NCBI RefSeq assembly: GCF_037325665.1
Contig: NC_090261.1
Coordinates: 24,998,722 to 25,062,721, forward strand
Source: Littorina saxatilis
Lineage: Eukaryota; Mollusca; Gastropoda; Littorinimorpha; Littorinidae
Direction of reading: 5' to 3'
Length of the DNA stretch: 64,000 bases
Part shown: one piece after another, positions 34,401-43,600 of the stretch
Position numbering within the stretch: the stretch's first letter is position 1
Layout of the letters: every line of letters begins with the position of its first letter
Translations under genes and position numbers: made by a program
The notes under the pieces: generated by a model
The model's database searches: none
Told to the model about the DNA's origin: nothing
Seen by the model: only the letters and a program-made list of their open reading frames with translations

Positions 34401-37400
34401 TTGTCCTTCTCAGCTGCATCAGAACATTTTTGGGCTGCACCGACAACTGGAGAAGTTTTTCTGACACCAGCAAAATTCAGCTGAGTTTGCTTCGTCTTCT
34501 TAACTTCTGCTGGGGTCGGAGAAGCTTTCCTACTGTCCACTGCTTCCAGGACAGACTTAACGAGTGTCAGTGATTTCTTTTTCCGACCTGGCTTCCCTTT
34601 CTTAGGAACTGGTGGTGTGTTCTCAATGACATCATCACCAGGTTCTGCCTTTTCCAAATCTGGAGACAATTTTAGGTTTTCAGATCCTCGTTCCACCTTT
34701 TCTGAACATTTCTCGGGTTTCTCTAAAGTGTCACTAACACATTTCTCTTTTTTGTCTCTGGTTTCCTTTTGTGCCTGCGTTGGAGGAGATTTTGCAGTTT
34801 TCTTTGCAGCTGCAGTTTTCTTTGTAGCTGCAATTTTCTTTGCTGTGGTTGCTTTTGTCAGCTCAGGCGAAGGTTTAGACAGCCCTATCACTTTCACCTT
34901 CAGCTGCATCTTTTCACCTGCCTTTCTTCCAGATAAACCTGTGGAATCCCAGGTAAAGCACCTGTACAGACAAAACAGAAAGAGGTTTTGCATGATACAG
35001 AAAGATGCTGGGAAGGACAATTCAAAACACAATTGATGCTTACTCAATCTTTGTTACCCTTAAATTAAATTTGTTGGCAAAACTAAAAATCTTGATTCAA
35101 TTCTGCTTGACAATCAGTTGCATCATATGCAGTGGAACCCCCAGTTAAGGACTTCCTCCTTAGTAAGACCTTCCTTTCTCAGATGTTCTGTTCATAGCTC
35201 CTGTAAATGTACCTACATTTGAAGACTCCCTCCTTTTTGATAAGACCTGATTTTCTCAGATTGTTAAAGGTCATAAAAGGGGAGTTCCACTGGTTTTTTT
35301 TTTTAAAACCAACAACACCTGATTTGTAAGTTGTAACTGTCAGGACCACATTAGTCTTTAATGACTATTGTAAGCAGGAGTTTTGCTTACAAGGACTTGT
35401 ACATGTAGTGGAGAAATAATGTACTGTACTGCAGTGTTGACTGTAGTCCTATTCTGTTCCTCTAAATTTGTGCTAAGAAAATATACCTTGCTTCCTCCGT
35501 CATTTTGCCAATGTTCTCTGAGTCAAGAAAAATGTCCAGTGTAATGCTGCTTTTCTCCTCTGGCCACTGGCCCTGGCTGAAGATCAGGAACTGTGGCGGC
35601 AGCGGGAGAGTCAAACAGCAACTATACAGCTGCTCCTCAACTTTCCTGCAATTTATACACCAAAGAACTTTATAGACCATAAAAAAAAGCATTGGGAATG
35701 GTACTATGCTACTTTCCGCTGCTGTAGTATTGTATTTCATCTGGAGAATGCCAACTTCAAGTTACTTAAATATAAAATAATCTACACTTGGATCTTTGGA
35801 TTTTGATCCATCATGACAAATTAATACAATTTACAAGGGCACATGTATAATCCACAACAGAAGATTGACAAATAAAACCAATCACTGGTATTACTATTAA
35901 TGGTATTGGTATACAATAAAAATTTAAAAAAAGGTGCAATTGTCTCATTAACAGTAAAACTACAATTACCATTACCAATAAAGTAATGTTTAATTGTATA
36001 TATTATATATGAGCCTGTGCCAAAACGTGGTCAGCAAGAAGATACCTACCTTTCAAGAATAATTTCTCTTTATGAAAGCAGCAAGTTACTAATGCTGATG
36101 GGGTCTATGTCGACCAAAACCGCCCTGATATGGCCCTTCGTTGTCGGCTGGGCGTTAAGCAAACAAACAAACAAAAATGTTGACCAAAAGAGTGGGATTC
36201 CCTGTAGGTGGAGTTCCTGTAGGATGATTCCCTGTGTACAGGGAATACCACAGGGTGTAGTTCCTGTAGCGTTTCGCTGATATCGCTGAAAGTCACGTGA
36301 TGCTTAGCGACATCGGTAGAATTTGACGTTTTTTTCAATCTTTTTTTAATATTTCTTAGAAATTCGAGTATGGTTTGCAAGTTCTATTGAAAAACTCCAC
36401 CCTGTGGGATTCCCTGTATACAGGGAATCCCCCTGCAGGAACTCCAATTACAGGGAATCCCACTCTTTTGGTCGACATAGACCCCATCAGCGTTACTAAT
36501 AGCACAACTCCTTCTTAAACTAAAGTAAACCCTTCAGAGAGATAGCACAGATAATTTCATCAGTTTGTATCAATTGGAAGGTCTTGAAAAGGTTATTTGA
36601 ATGCCCCAAAATGACAAAATCCGACACTTTCAAAGTGGGACATTTGACACATAGCTACTTCATTGTTTTGTAAGAGCATGTATGCTCATTGGAAATTAAA
36701 TTTCTTGATTGTATTTATATGAGTGTATAATGAGGATTTGCTCAAATGAGTTTGCACCCAAAACATGTTTGAATATTTATGAAAAATTTGAGTTTTAAAA
36801 GTGGCGTGTCAACTGTAACGGTTCATGTCCTAATTAAATTTCTCAAATTTAAGACTGCAATTTTCTTATTTAATTATATATTTGATAACTTTCAGTACAT
36901 TAACATCAAGAAAAGAGCCTTTACATTGAAGCCTCATGACAAAAGAAAAACTCAGATGTCATTTCTACACTCTTATTTTTGAAATTTCAAATATTTTATA
37001 ATTACTGTGTCTTTTTGTTACGATTGACCATTTCCTTATAAAATTCACAATTTGTTTCCTCTCTTTTGAATTACAGTTTAAAATGATAGCTTTTATTCAC
37101 ACCTGCCTGAACAAAACTTACTTGAAGGGCATATGTAGTTATTTTAGGCTACAAAATAAAATATTTGTACTGTGTCCTCTTTACAGAACCGTTACGATTG
37201 ACATACTGTGTCTTCAGCAGGCCGTTACGATTGACACACAAAAGTCTAAAAATCACCCAAAGCAGCATGTGTCTTGCTTCCCCTTTTGCACAGTTCCTGT
37301 GGTTGGTAAGATTTCAATGTGGTGTCTTGATGTCTTGTCACAGCAGTTATTCATTGTTCGGGACATTTTTAATGTCTTCCGGGACATGTTACAGTTGACA

Positions 37401-40108
37401 CACAAAATTTGAAAACTCATCCTGTGTATGTTTCTCCTGGCTCATTTTGTATTCAAACAATAAGTATGACTTACTTATTACTAATTTTGTCCAAAATTAC
37501 ATCTTTTTATATTTAGTCAAGTTTTGACTAAATATTTTAACATCGAGGGGGAATCGAAACGAGGGTCGTGGTGTATGTGTGTGTGTGTGTGCGTGCGTGC
37601 GTGCGTGTAGAGCGATTCAGACCAAACTACTGGGCCGATCTTTATGAAATTTTACATGAGAGTTCCTGGGATTGATATCCCCGAACGTTTTTCTCCTTTT
37701 TTCGATAAATGTCTTTGATGACGTCATATCCGGCTTTTCGTGAAAGTTGAGGCGGCACTGTCACGCTCTCATTTTTCAACCAAATTGGTTGACATTTTGG
37801 TCAAGTAGTCTTCGACGAAGCCCGGACTTCGGTATTGCATTTCAGCGTGATGGCTTAAAAATTAATTAATGACTTTGGTCATTAAATATCTGAAAATTGT
37901 AAAAAAAAATAAAAATTTATAAAACGATCCAAATTTACGTTTATCTTATTCTCCATCATTTGCTGATTCCAAAAACATATAAATATGTTATATTCGGATT
38001 AAAAACAAGCTCTGAAAATTAAATATATAAAAATTATTATCAAAATTAAATTGTCCAAATCAATTTAAAAACACTTTCATCTTATTCCTTGTCGGTTCCT
38101 GATTCCAAAAACATATAGATATGATATGTTTGGATTAAAAACACGCTCAGAAAGTTAAAACAAAAAGAGGTACAGAAAAGCGTGCTATCCTTCTTAGCGC
38201 AACTACTACCCCGCTCTTCTTGTCAATTTCACTGCCTTTGCCATGAGCGGTGGACTGACGATGCTACGAGTATACGGTCTTGCTGAAAAATGGCAGCTAC
38301 TTGACTAAATATTGTATTTTCGCCTTACGCGACTTGTTTTTAAATAAGTGAACAATATGCTTTGAAACAAAATTTCATGTCTCGTTACAAGTGACACACA
38401 TTTGAGTATCTTAGTAATCAGAATAGAAATCCCACTAAGTTTGGATACCAAAACATTTACAATGCCATAAATACAACATAGCTTCTTAAACTTTTGCTCT
38501 GAAACTATTTTTGCGTTTGTGAGAAGAAAATTTTGACTTGTTATGTGTCGATCGTAACGGAAGACACAGTGGTTACGTCAATTTTTTAGTCCAGCAGTCT
38601 CAGCTATGTGAGCAATAGCAATATATCCTTAGCTTACAATGCAAACATGTATAAAAATGGGATTTTGAGCCATTTAACACTTTTTATGAACAAAATATTA
38701 AGCATAGTACTGTGTCCTGCGTTACAGTTGACACACATAAATATCAAGCTTTGTCCTGGCATTATCAAAAAGGTATGCTACCAGTTATCTTTTAACTGTC
38801 AAAAACAGAATCCTAAAACAGTCAAAATGACTATATTAAATTTGCAAAGCTCTGTTTGCATTCTGAATTTTGCATGTGAATGTCCCATTTCAAGGATCAC
38901 CTTTTGGCACAGGCTCATATACATCATTAGATGCGCATGCTTTACAGAAGCTGCTTTAAATATAGGCCATTAATGCAACTTGCAAGTCATCCTGAGTGCA
39001 CTGCTACTGCTAGTGCTAATGCTTTGCAACCACTCTGACTAACTGAATTTTGGAATAGTTGGCTGTTGACACTGCGACAGCCTAAGCTTTAAAAAAAAAC
39101 CAGGAACACGCGTCTCCAAAAACGGTGCATCCAAATCATATGGTTTAATCAATTAATGTCATATTCTCACTTGACTTTCAAACGACACCTCTTCGCCACT
39201 GTTCAGTCTATAACAGTAACATTACAAGTCGGGTCCAAGAACTGAACTCTGAAGAAGCATAGACCTACATGTATATCTAAATATAGGTCCCTGGAAGAAG
39301 TTATGACTACGAACTAATTTTGTTTAAACTGTTAGTGTTAAGACTAAGGCCTAAACAAAAAATAGGTGTGGTTACGGTAACCCGACCTACCCTATTTTTA
39401 GGGGCCGACCCTAAAACTTTTTATTACATTTGTCAAAAAAACGAGTGCAGAAAACGCAATGAAAGCGAAAGCGCTCGAGTCGCACACTTATTTCCCTTCC
39501 CTGTCAAGTAGGTTTAATTTATACACCTTAGAAAAAAAAGTTTGAAAAAAAGAAAAAGTGATTGCCTACCTTCCTACCCTACTGTTTTTGGCTATGTTAC
39601 CTTAACCACACCTATTATTTTTTTTTGTTGCCTAACCAGTATGCACACTTTTTCACTAACCGTGTTGTGAATAAGTGAAATGATTGACCACCCATTATTG
39701 TGTCAGCAGGAACCTTAAACATGTTTAAAAATGTACTTGACATGACAAACACTGGAGATAATTTTTAATGACTTATGTTCTCTTCAAATTTAAAACTCAA
39801 CTGAGATCGTCCTAGGACGTACGCAGCGCACACATTATGAAGAATGATATTTCAAATCATCATTGGAAAACATAGCAGGCAAAAGGCTGGAAAGCCTTAA
39901 TTTTGGCTGACGCCTGGCTGACGTCCTCCCGATAGCTGCATGTTAATATTATGTTAATAGTTATGAATCAATCACTGAGCGAATCAGTAAATGCTCCACT
40001 AAAGTCAGCGAATGCACTTCGTTTTAATATTTCGTGCCCTAAATACCTGCTTAGTTCAACAGGAGGTGTAGTGACACCGGCCACTGCAAAAAGGCGCAGC
40101 TCTTCCAT
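24248..40108 (-). CDS. Kelch-propeller protein with basic, probably nuclear, N-terminal half
   Basis: Eleven minus-strand exons join to 2190 nt (729 residues plus stop) with consistent phases: 40108-40047, 35645-35487, 34961-34235, 33594-33312, 32402-32277, 30472-30285, 29816-29620, 26650-26559, 26044-25990, 25523-25426, 24450-24248. Residues 1-95 contain LPLPPQFLIF and FTWDSTGLSG; I do not recognise this domain. Residues 100-410 are low complexity, rich in Lys/Ala/Ser/Pro, with nuclear-localisation-like clusters (KKGKPGRKKK, TPKKRGTRMR) and KKTKQTQLNF, which recalls but does not satisfy a PCNA-binding box. Residues 411-729 hold six kelch repeats with the paired Gly (IGG, FGG, FGG, FGG, HGG, FGG) and conserved R-x-G/Y-H-x-A pattern, enough for a closed six-blade propeller. 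Function is unknown; an adaptor or scaffold in the nucleus is inference. It is divergent with SELENOW and convergent with calpain. Confidence 0.9.
25222..25396. mobile_element. MITE with CAGTGG ends, TA target (pogo/Tigger-like)
   Basis: Inverted ends CAGTGGAACCCCCCTTTTAA and its complement, each next to a TA (25220-25221, 25397-25398). Internal text about ggtcttaaaaaggacag is itself inverted. Relatives lie at 35130-35292 and near 53234-53375. TA targets and CAGTG ends fit the Tc1/mariner-pogo group. Confidence 0.75.
25426..25523 (-). CDS. Kelch gene exon 10, blade 5
   Basis: 98 nt: SWHASCALSNERILIHGGYD then GDNALEDSFIFDL. A 175-bp TIR element starts only 27 bp past the splice donor. Confidence 0.92.
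25990..26044 (-). CDS. Kelch gene exon 9, blade 4-5 connector
   Basis: A 55-nt exon encoding TVDWCKPDVKGTPPKPR. The W followed by a Pro-rich turn (PPKPR) is the usual inter-blade connector. Acceptor tttgtttgcag, donor gtgagc. Confidence 0.9.
26559..26650 (-). CDS. Kelch gene exon 8, blade 4
   Basis: 92 nt: HSATLIKDQLVMFGGWDAPF then CYNDLFILDL; acceptor tacttgcag, donor gtgagt. Confidence 0.92.
26794..27164. mobile_element. MITE with roughly 45-bp inverted ends
   Basis: Left end AAGCCCGCTACTGACTAAAG followed by gcgaaccacgccgaactagt; right end is its near-complement ending agtagcgggctt. The arms are about 85-90% alike. It is in a kelch-gene intron. Superfamily not assigned. Confidence 0.8.
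27787..29262. mobile_element. 1.48-kb TIR element with nested fold-back
   Basis: 15-bp perfect inverted ends CAGACCTGGGAACCC, with AACATA directly outside on both sides (a six-base match, a possible part of an 8-bp target duplication). CAG-type ends suggest hAT. Interior holds a (TG)n run at 28410-28448 and the hairpin at 28605-28764. No transposase frame recognised. Confidence 0.7.
28605..28764. repeat. 160-bp fold-back (near-perfect inverted repeat)
   Basis: Arms of about 70 bp pair almost perfectly (ttacacaacgtcatc...ggtatcaac against gttgatacc...gatgacg...gtgtaa) around a short GACCGTAGGTC loop. A further outer pair tatagagatt / aatctctata lies at 28597 and 28804. Confidence 0.85.
29620..29816 (-). 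CDS. Kelch gene exon 7, blade 3
   Basis: 197 nt from ctcacccag to gtaagc: VNGKAPTRAYHTATLHRHEL, WIFGGVYPRPDPNPDGCSND and IHIFSPVMQGWYSP. A Pro/Asp-rich loop is inserted after the di-Gly. Confidence 0.93.
30285..30472 (-). CDS. Kelch gene exon 6, blade 2
   Basis: 188 nt after cttcctcctcag: ETRKWSSQ closes blade 1, then EYRMGHTATYDPTLRCIYIF with GGSKNSRWFHDVHVFDLDEK forms blade 2. Phase 0 end before gttagt. Confidence 0.93.
30640..32054 (-). mobile_element. Degenerate TIR element with transposase-like N-terminal fragment
   Basis: Imperfect ends CAGGGGTGTTG / CAGGGATGTCG, bounded by the direct repeat cagac (30635-30639, 32055-32059). On the minus strand a frame from 31683 (MSQPKKKKTK) and a 74-residue frame at 31416-31640, Ser/Asp/Glu-rich and ending GFQTKWLTLHVF, recall the N-terminal end of hAT-type transposases. 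GC-rich poly-G hairpin segments at 30840-30905 and 31190-31245. Old and incomplete. Confidence 0.45.
32277..32402 (-). CDS. Kelch gene exon 5, blade 1
   Basis: 126 nt encoding APRPSARWGHTMLLTQPRCA, then MLIGGQGDRQQLSKDSIWSLHT. R-W-G-H-T followed by the di-Gly and a W-containing strand marks a kelch repeat. Confidence 0.92.
32403..33311 (-). other. Kelch-gene intron 4
   Basis: AT-rich intron with no transposon or exon I can define; includes the poly-A/T rich stretch 32820-32880. Confidence 0.5.
33312..33594 (-). CDS. Kelch gene exon 4, second basic region
   Basis: 283 nt after acceptor attctttag: VMADMHSPLPRKPAKQKRLR, a bipartite NLS-like stretch (TPKKRGTRMR), a Ser/Thr-Pro segment, and the approach to blade 1. 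It ends in phase 1 before gtttgt. The scaffold gap lies just upstream, in the intron. Confidence 0.85.
33657..33856. other. Assembly gap (200 N)
   Basis: Exactly 200 N, a typical fixed-size scaffold gap; true length unknown. It lies in the kelch-gene intron between exons 3 and 4, so coding sequence need not be missing. Confidence 0.99.
34235..34961 (-). CDS. Kelch gene exon 3, basic low-complexity region
   Basis: The largest exon, 727 nt, from tctgtacag to gttata. It begins CFTWDSTGLSGRKAGEKMQL, then runs into Ala/Lys repeats resembling histone H1 tails, acidic and Ser-rich patches, and the AT-hook-like PGRKKK. It ends VLNESTPQ in phase 0. Confidence 0.88.
35130..35292. mobile_element. MITE, CAGTGGAAC family, second copy
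   Basis: CAGTGGAACCCCCAGTTAAG at the left and ggggagttccactg at the right, with tctcagatgttctgttcata inside as in the 25222 relative. No flanking TA remains, so it is older or altered. Confidence 0.65.
35487..35645 (-). CDS. Kelch gene exon 2
   Basis: 159 nt after acceptor aattgcag, encoding KVEEQLYSCCLTLPLPPQF and continuing to GKMTEEAR before gtatat. Part of the unrecognised N-terminal domain; alternating hydrophobic residues suggest beta strands. Confidence 0.85.
36094..36491. mobile_element. Mutator-like fold-back element with 9-bp target duplication
   Basis: Ends GCTGATGGGGTCTATGTCGA and its exact complement, continuing inward as long inverted arms (ccaaaagagtgggattccct). The 9-bp direct repeat gttactaat flanks it at 36085-36093 and 36492-36500, the size typical of MULEs. 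The left arm is split by a SINE family-1 tail fragment (about 36120-36178), itself between copies of t(c/t)gaccaaaa. Confidence 0.85.
37512..38340 (+). repeat. Repeat family 2, copy 2 (uninterrupted)
   Basis: Full-length copy from tttagtcaagttttgacta to cgccttacgcgacttg, with a TG/CG run at 37577-37610. This is the cleanest copy in the window and the reference for reading the interrupted ones. Confidence 0.85.
39347..39635. mobile_element. MITE with GGTGTGGTTACGGTAAC ends
   Basis: Left TAGGTGTGGTTACGGTAACC and right ggctatgttaccttaaccac form inverted ends inside an AAGGCCTAAA/TTGCCTAA border. A second copy at 42487-44440 carries a later insertion. Confidence 0.75.
40047..40108 (-). CDS. Kelch gene exon 1 (start codon)
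   Basis: ATG at 40108-40106, context AGTCATGG, encodes MEELRLFAVAGVTTPPVELS and ends in AG before gtattt. The phase-2 end joins exon 2 as an AGG codon, giving LSRKVEEQL. No in-frame ATG was noticed in the short upstream stretch examined. The start rests on phase fit and on the abrupt loss of coding signal upstream. Confidence 0.75.
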
Positions 40109-40584
40109 GACTGTTTCAAGATCAACCTCACGGTAGTGTTTTCTCGGAACAAAACAAAGTGGCGCACTTTACACTTGCCGCCAAAGCTGTGATTTTCTCG
40201 GAGAGTTACTTCCCATTTGGAACTTCAGGCAGAACTACACGATATTTTTCTCGTATCTTCTTCTTCTTGTCGATCACTGTATTACCCGTATAAGAGAAAA
40301 CGTATGAAAATTTCATATTTCATACAAGTAAAATTTATTACAAAGTACTTGGATCAAGTTTAGAAGATTTTTATCTTCTGAAACTTGCAAATAGCTTATA
40401 AATTCCGTATGCGATTAGTTCAAGAAAAGACTAGATAGTCTCCCTTCTTCGGAACTTTACGGTACACAAGAGATATAGCTTACCAGCAACGCGCACTTTC
40501 TGGCAGAAGTTACGGAACCGCTTTAGCGCACACCGAATTCTAATTATTGTGAATTTCTTGGCGTACTACACAACAAGACACACC
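40109..40584. promoter_or_regulatory. Shared divergent promoter region, kelch gene / SELENOW
   Basis: 476 bp separate the kelch start codon (minus) from the first SELENOW ATG (plus). The stretch is not repetitive up to 40490; there the SELENOW-proximal duplicated unit begins (gcgcactttctggcagaag). I see no clear TATA box next to either gene. A bidirectional promoter is inferred from geometry alone. Confidence 0.6.
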
Positions 40585-40613
40585 ATGGCAGTGAAAGTAC
40601 ATGTTGTTTACTG
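40585..40613 (+). CDS. SELENOW: SELENOW exon 1, copy A
   Basis: Kozak-like cacaccATGG, then MAVKVHVVY plus TG of the Cys codon before gtaaga. The TG is completed by the T opening exon 2, making the Cys of CxxU. It lies in a tandemly duplicated unit. Confidence 0.9.
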
Positions 40614-43600
40614 GTAAGATGCTAAACGTGATATTTGTGATTTTTGTTTTCTGTAGGCATAGTGTGGAAACTGCTCCAGTGCAAACAATGTGCAGTGTTG
40701 TGTAATGTTTGTGAAGACGACTGTTTCAGTGTTTGCACAGGTAAAAAACAAGCCCCAGTTCATCACGCGCTCTGGTTCTAGATTGTCATCAGAATTTGTC
40801 GAGTCATAGTGACAGACCGGTGCTCTCCATAAGGTCACTAGACCTGCCACACTTCTTCGCGACCGTATAAAAAATCATGTCCCAATATAGGTCCCTAGTT
40901 ACCTGGGAGGACGTAAAGCCCCAAATTCTCTCTCTCTCTCTCTCGCGCACTTTCTGGCAGAAGTTACGGAACCGCTTTAGCGCACACTGAATTCTAATTA
41001 TTGTGAATTTCTTGGCGTACTACACAACAAGACACACCATGGCAGTGAAAATACATGTTGTTTACTGGTAAGATGCTAAACGTGATATTTGTGATTTTTG
41101 TTTTCTGTAGGCATAGTTTGGAAACTGCTCCAGTGCTAACAATGTGCAGTGTTGTGTAATGTTTGTGAAGACTGTTCATCACGCGCTCTGGTTCTAGATT
41201 GTCATCAGAATTTGTCGAGTCAGTGACAGACCGGTGCTCTCCATAAGGTCACTAGACCTGCCACACTTCTTCGCGACCCTGTATAATTTTTCTTTTACCT
41301 TTCAAACAATATTTTTTCTTTTACCTGTCAAACAATATTTTTATTCAAAAGGACAAAATTCGATTTGGCAGACTTTGCAAGGAAAGCTATTTTTCCCCCA
41401 ACATCCAGGGGTCACAGTTCACCCGATATTTGGCCAATACTTGAATAGAAGGCGGAATACACCTGTGAAAATGAAAAGCAAACTTTAAAAGAAAAAGGAA
41501 CCAACCTACCGACCCTCATTATTTTGGCCTTAATTTGTCATCAGTTACACTAACAAACAGCTTTTTACATTTAGTCAAGTTTTGACTCAATGTTTTAACA
41601 TAGACGAGGAATCGAGACGAGGGTCGTGGTGTATGTATGTGTGTGTGTGTGTATGTGTACAGCGATTCAGACAAACCTACTGGACCGATTTTCATGAAAC
41701 TTGACATGAGAGTTCCTGGGTATGATATCCCCACACATTTTTTTTCATTTTTTCGATAAATGTCTTTGATGACGTCATATCCGGCTTTTTGTGTTTGTTG
41801 AGGCGGCACTGTCACGCCCTCATTTTTTAACCAAACTGACTGAAATTTTGGTCAAGCTATGTTTGACTCAGTCCGGACTTTGGTACAGTGGACGCCGCTT
41901 AATAAAACCGCGGTTAATAGAGCCAGCCGCTTACAAAAGACGATTTCAGACGGTCCGGATTTATCACTATATCTTATGTATTAGAAAAAGCCGGTTAATA
42001 AAACCAACCCGCCGCTTATTAAAGCCAGTTTTCTCAGAGAAATCACGTAGTTTATGACTAAAACTCACATTATCTTGTTCTGATGTGGAAGACGACCAAC
42101 AAACAAACACTCATAAAATCGTTCTTCTCTGCCGAGTAATGATTCGTGACGGTGACAGTGAAATTATTGATGTACCAAAGTGATCAAAGTACACGTACAT
42201 GTACATACTTAAAACAAAAGTTCCACATCCTTCGTGAAGTTTTGTTTAGATTCAAACAAGTGTAAATGACGAAAAAAAGTGACTGAGTGACGCAAACAAA
42301 AGAGAAGATTTTTTTCTTTCGAAAATGACGTATTCCTAGACCGCCGGTTAATAAATCCTCCGCTTATTGAAGCCATTTTTCGTCGGTCCAGAAGTGGCTT
42401 TATTAAGCGGCGACCACTGTATTGCATTTTAGCTTTGAGGCTGAAAAAGTAATTAATGAGTTTGAATGAAAGAAAATAGGTTCAATAAGGCCTAAAAAAA
42501 AATTGGTGTGGTTACGGTAACCCGACCTACCCTATTATTAGGGGCTGACCCTATAACTTTTTATTACATTTGTCAAAAAACCCACACAAAAAAACAAGAA
42601 AACGAGTGCAGAAAACGCAATGAAAGCGAAAGCGCTCGAGTCGCACACTTATTTTCCTGTCAAGTAGGTTTAAAGGGCAGCTGTCGGGTTGCCTGGTCTC
42701 AAAAATGCGCGGAGTCGCGTGCAAAAACGCGTTTAAGAGTTTTCCGAGTTGATTCAACTAAAGACTGTTGATTTGGTCCAGAAGAAGACACTTTCATCAT
42801 TAGTTTGAAACCATTAAAATGCGTGAAACTTTCTGCTAGTTCTCACAATCCGCTAAAAAACGAAGCAGTTGGCAGGCCGAAACGACTCAAAATCCGCGAC
42901 CGACAACTCTGTCAGCACAAGAAAGACGCCGCAGCGTTAGCCTTGCTGTGACGTCACTCGAGGAAGCCGATAAGGCCGCTGTGAAGTTTACAGTACAATG
43001 TAGACTACAGCTGGACATCTGTAATGCTGTACGCGTGATTGATTCTTGCACAAAGTAAAGTATTAGGATGGTGGTATCTTCTCAAGACCCACGTTCCCAT
43101 TTTCTCTTCTTTGATCTGACCGACTGCAACCTTTACAAGTCATTTCTAAAGTGGTTCACATGCTGTTGCTACTCCTCCAGTCCACCCGGTTAAATACTTG
43201 ACTTTACTTGACTTGACTTGACTTGGTTAAACCATAAAGTTGCTCAACCACAGACCCTCGTGTCCCTTGTCAGCAGACACTGTACACTTATGAAGAAGGT
43301 CCACTTGAGGTGTCACACCAATTACCGTGTACGTGTGAGGTACTGAATTCAAGACAAAAGCCAACTCTGTCGGTGGGAAAATATTTGTGATAACACGTGT
43401 GTGTGTGTGTGTCTGTGTGTGAGTGTGTTTGTGTGTGTGTGTTTGTGTTCCTCGACGCGTGACAATATCTGCCAATAAGTTGAACAAAAACAGGGTTCAA
43501 GTGGAACAAAAGCAGGAGGGGGACGGAAGACGGGCGGGGATATAGCTCAGTTGGTAGCGCGCTGGATTTGTATTCAGTTGGCCGCTGTCAGCGTGAGTTC

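Larger units (their letters stand above)
36006..38921. mobile_element. 2.9-kb TIR element in kelch intron 1
   Basis: Perfect 20-bp inverted ends TATATGAGCCTGTGCCAAAA. Interior carries at least eight copies of a GTTACRATTGACACA-like motif in both orientations. Two later insertions sit inside: a Mutator-like fold-back (36094-36491) and repeat family 2 (37512-38340). No transposase recognised; superfamily open. Confidence 0.75.
40491..41281 (+). repeat. Tandem duplication containing SELENOW exon 1
   Basis: Unit A 40491-40867 and unit B 40944-41281 share 5' flank, exon 1, donor and downstream sequence from gcgcactttctggcagaag to cacttcttcgcgacc. Unit A holds about 40 bp extra after the exon (around ttcagtgtttgcacaggtaa). 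Units are separated by a (TC)n run. Divergence is only a few percent. Confidence 0.92.
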
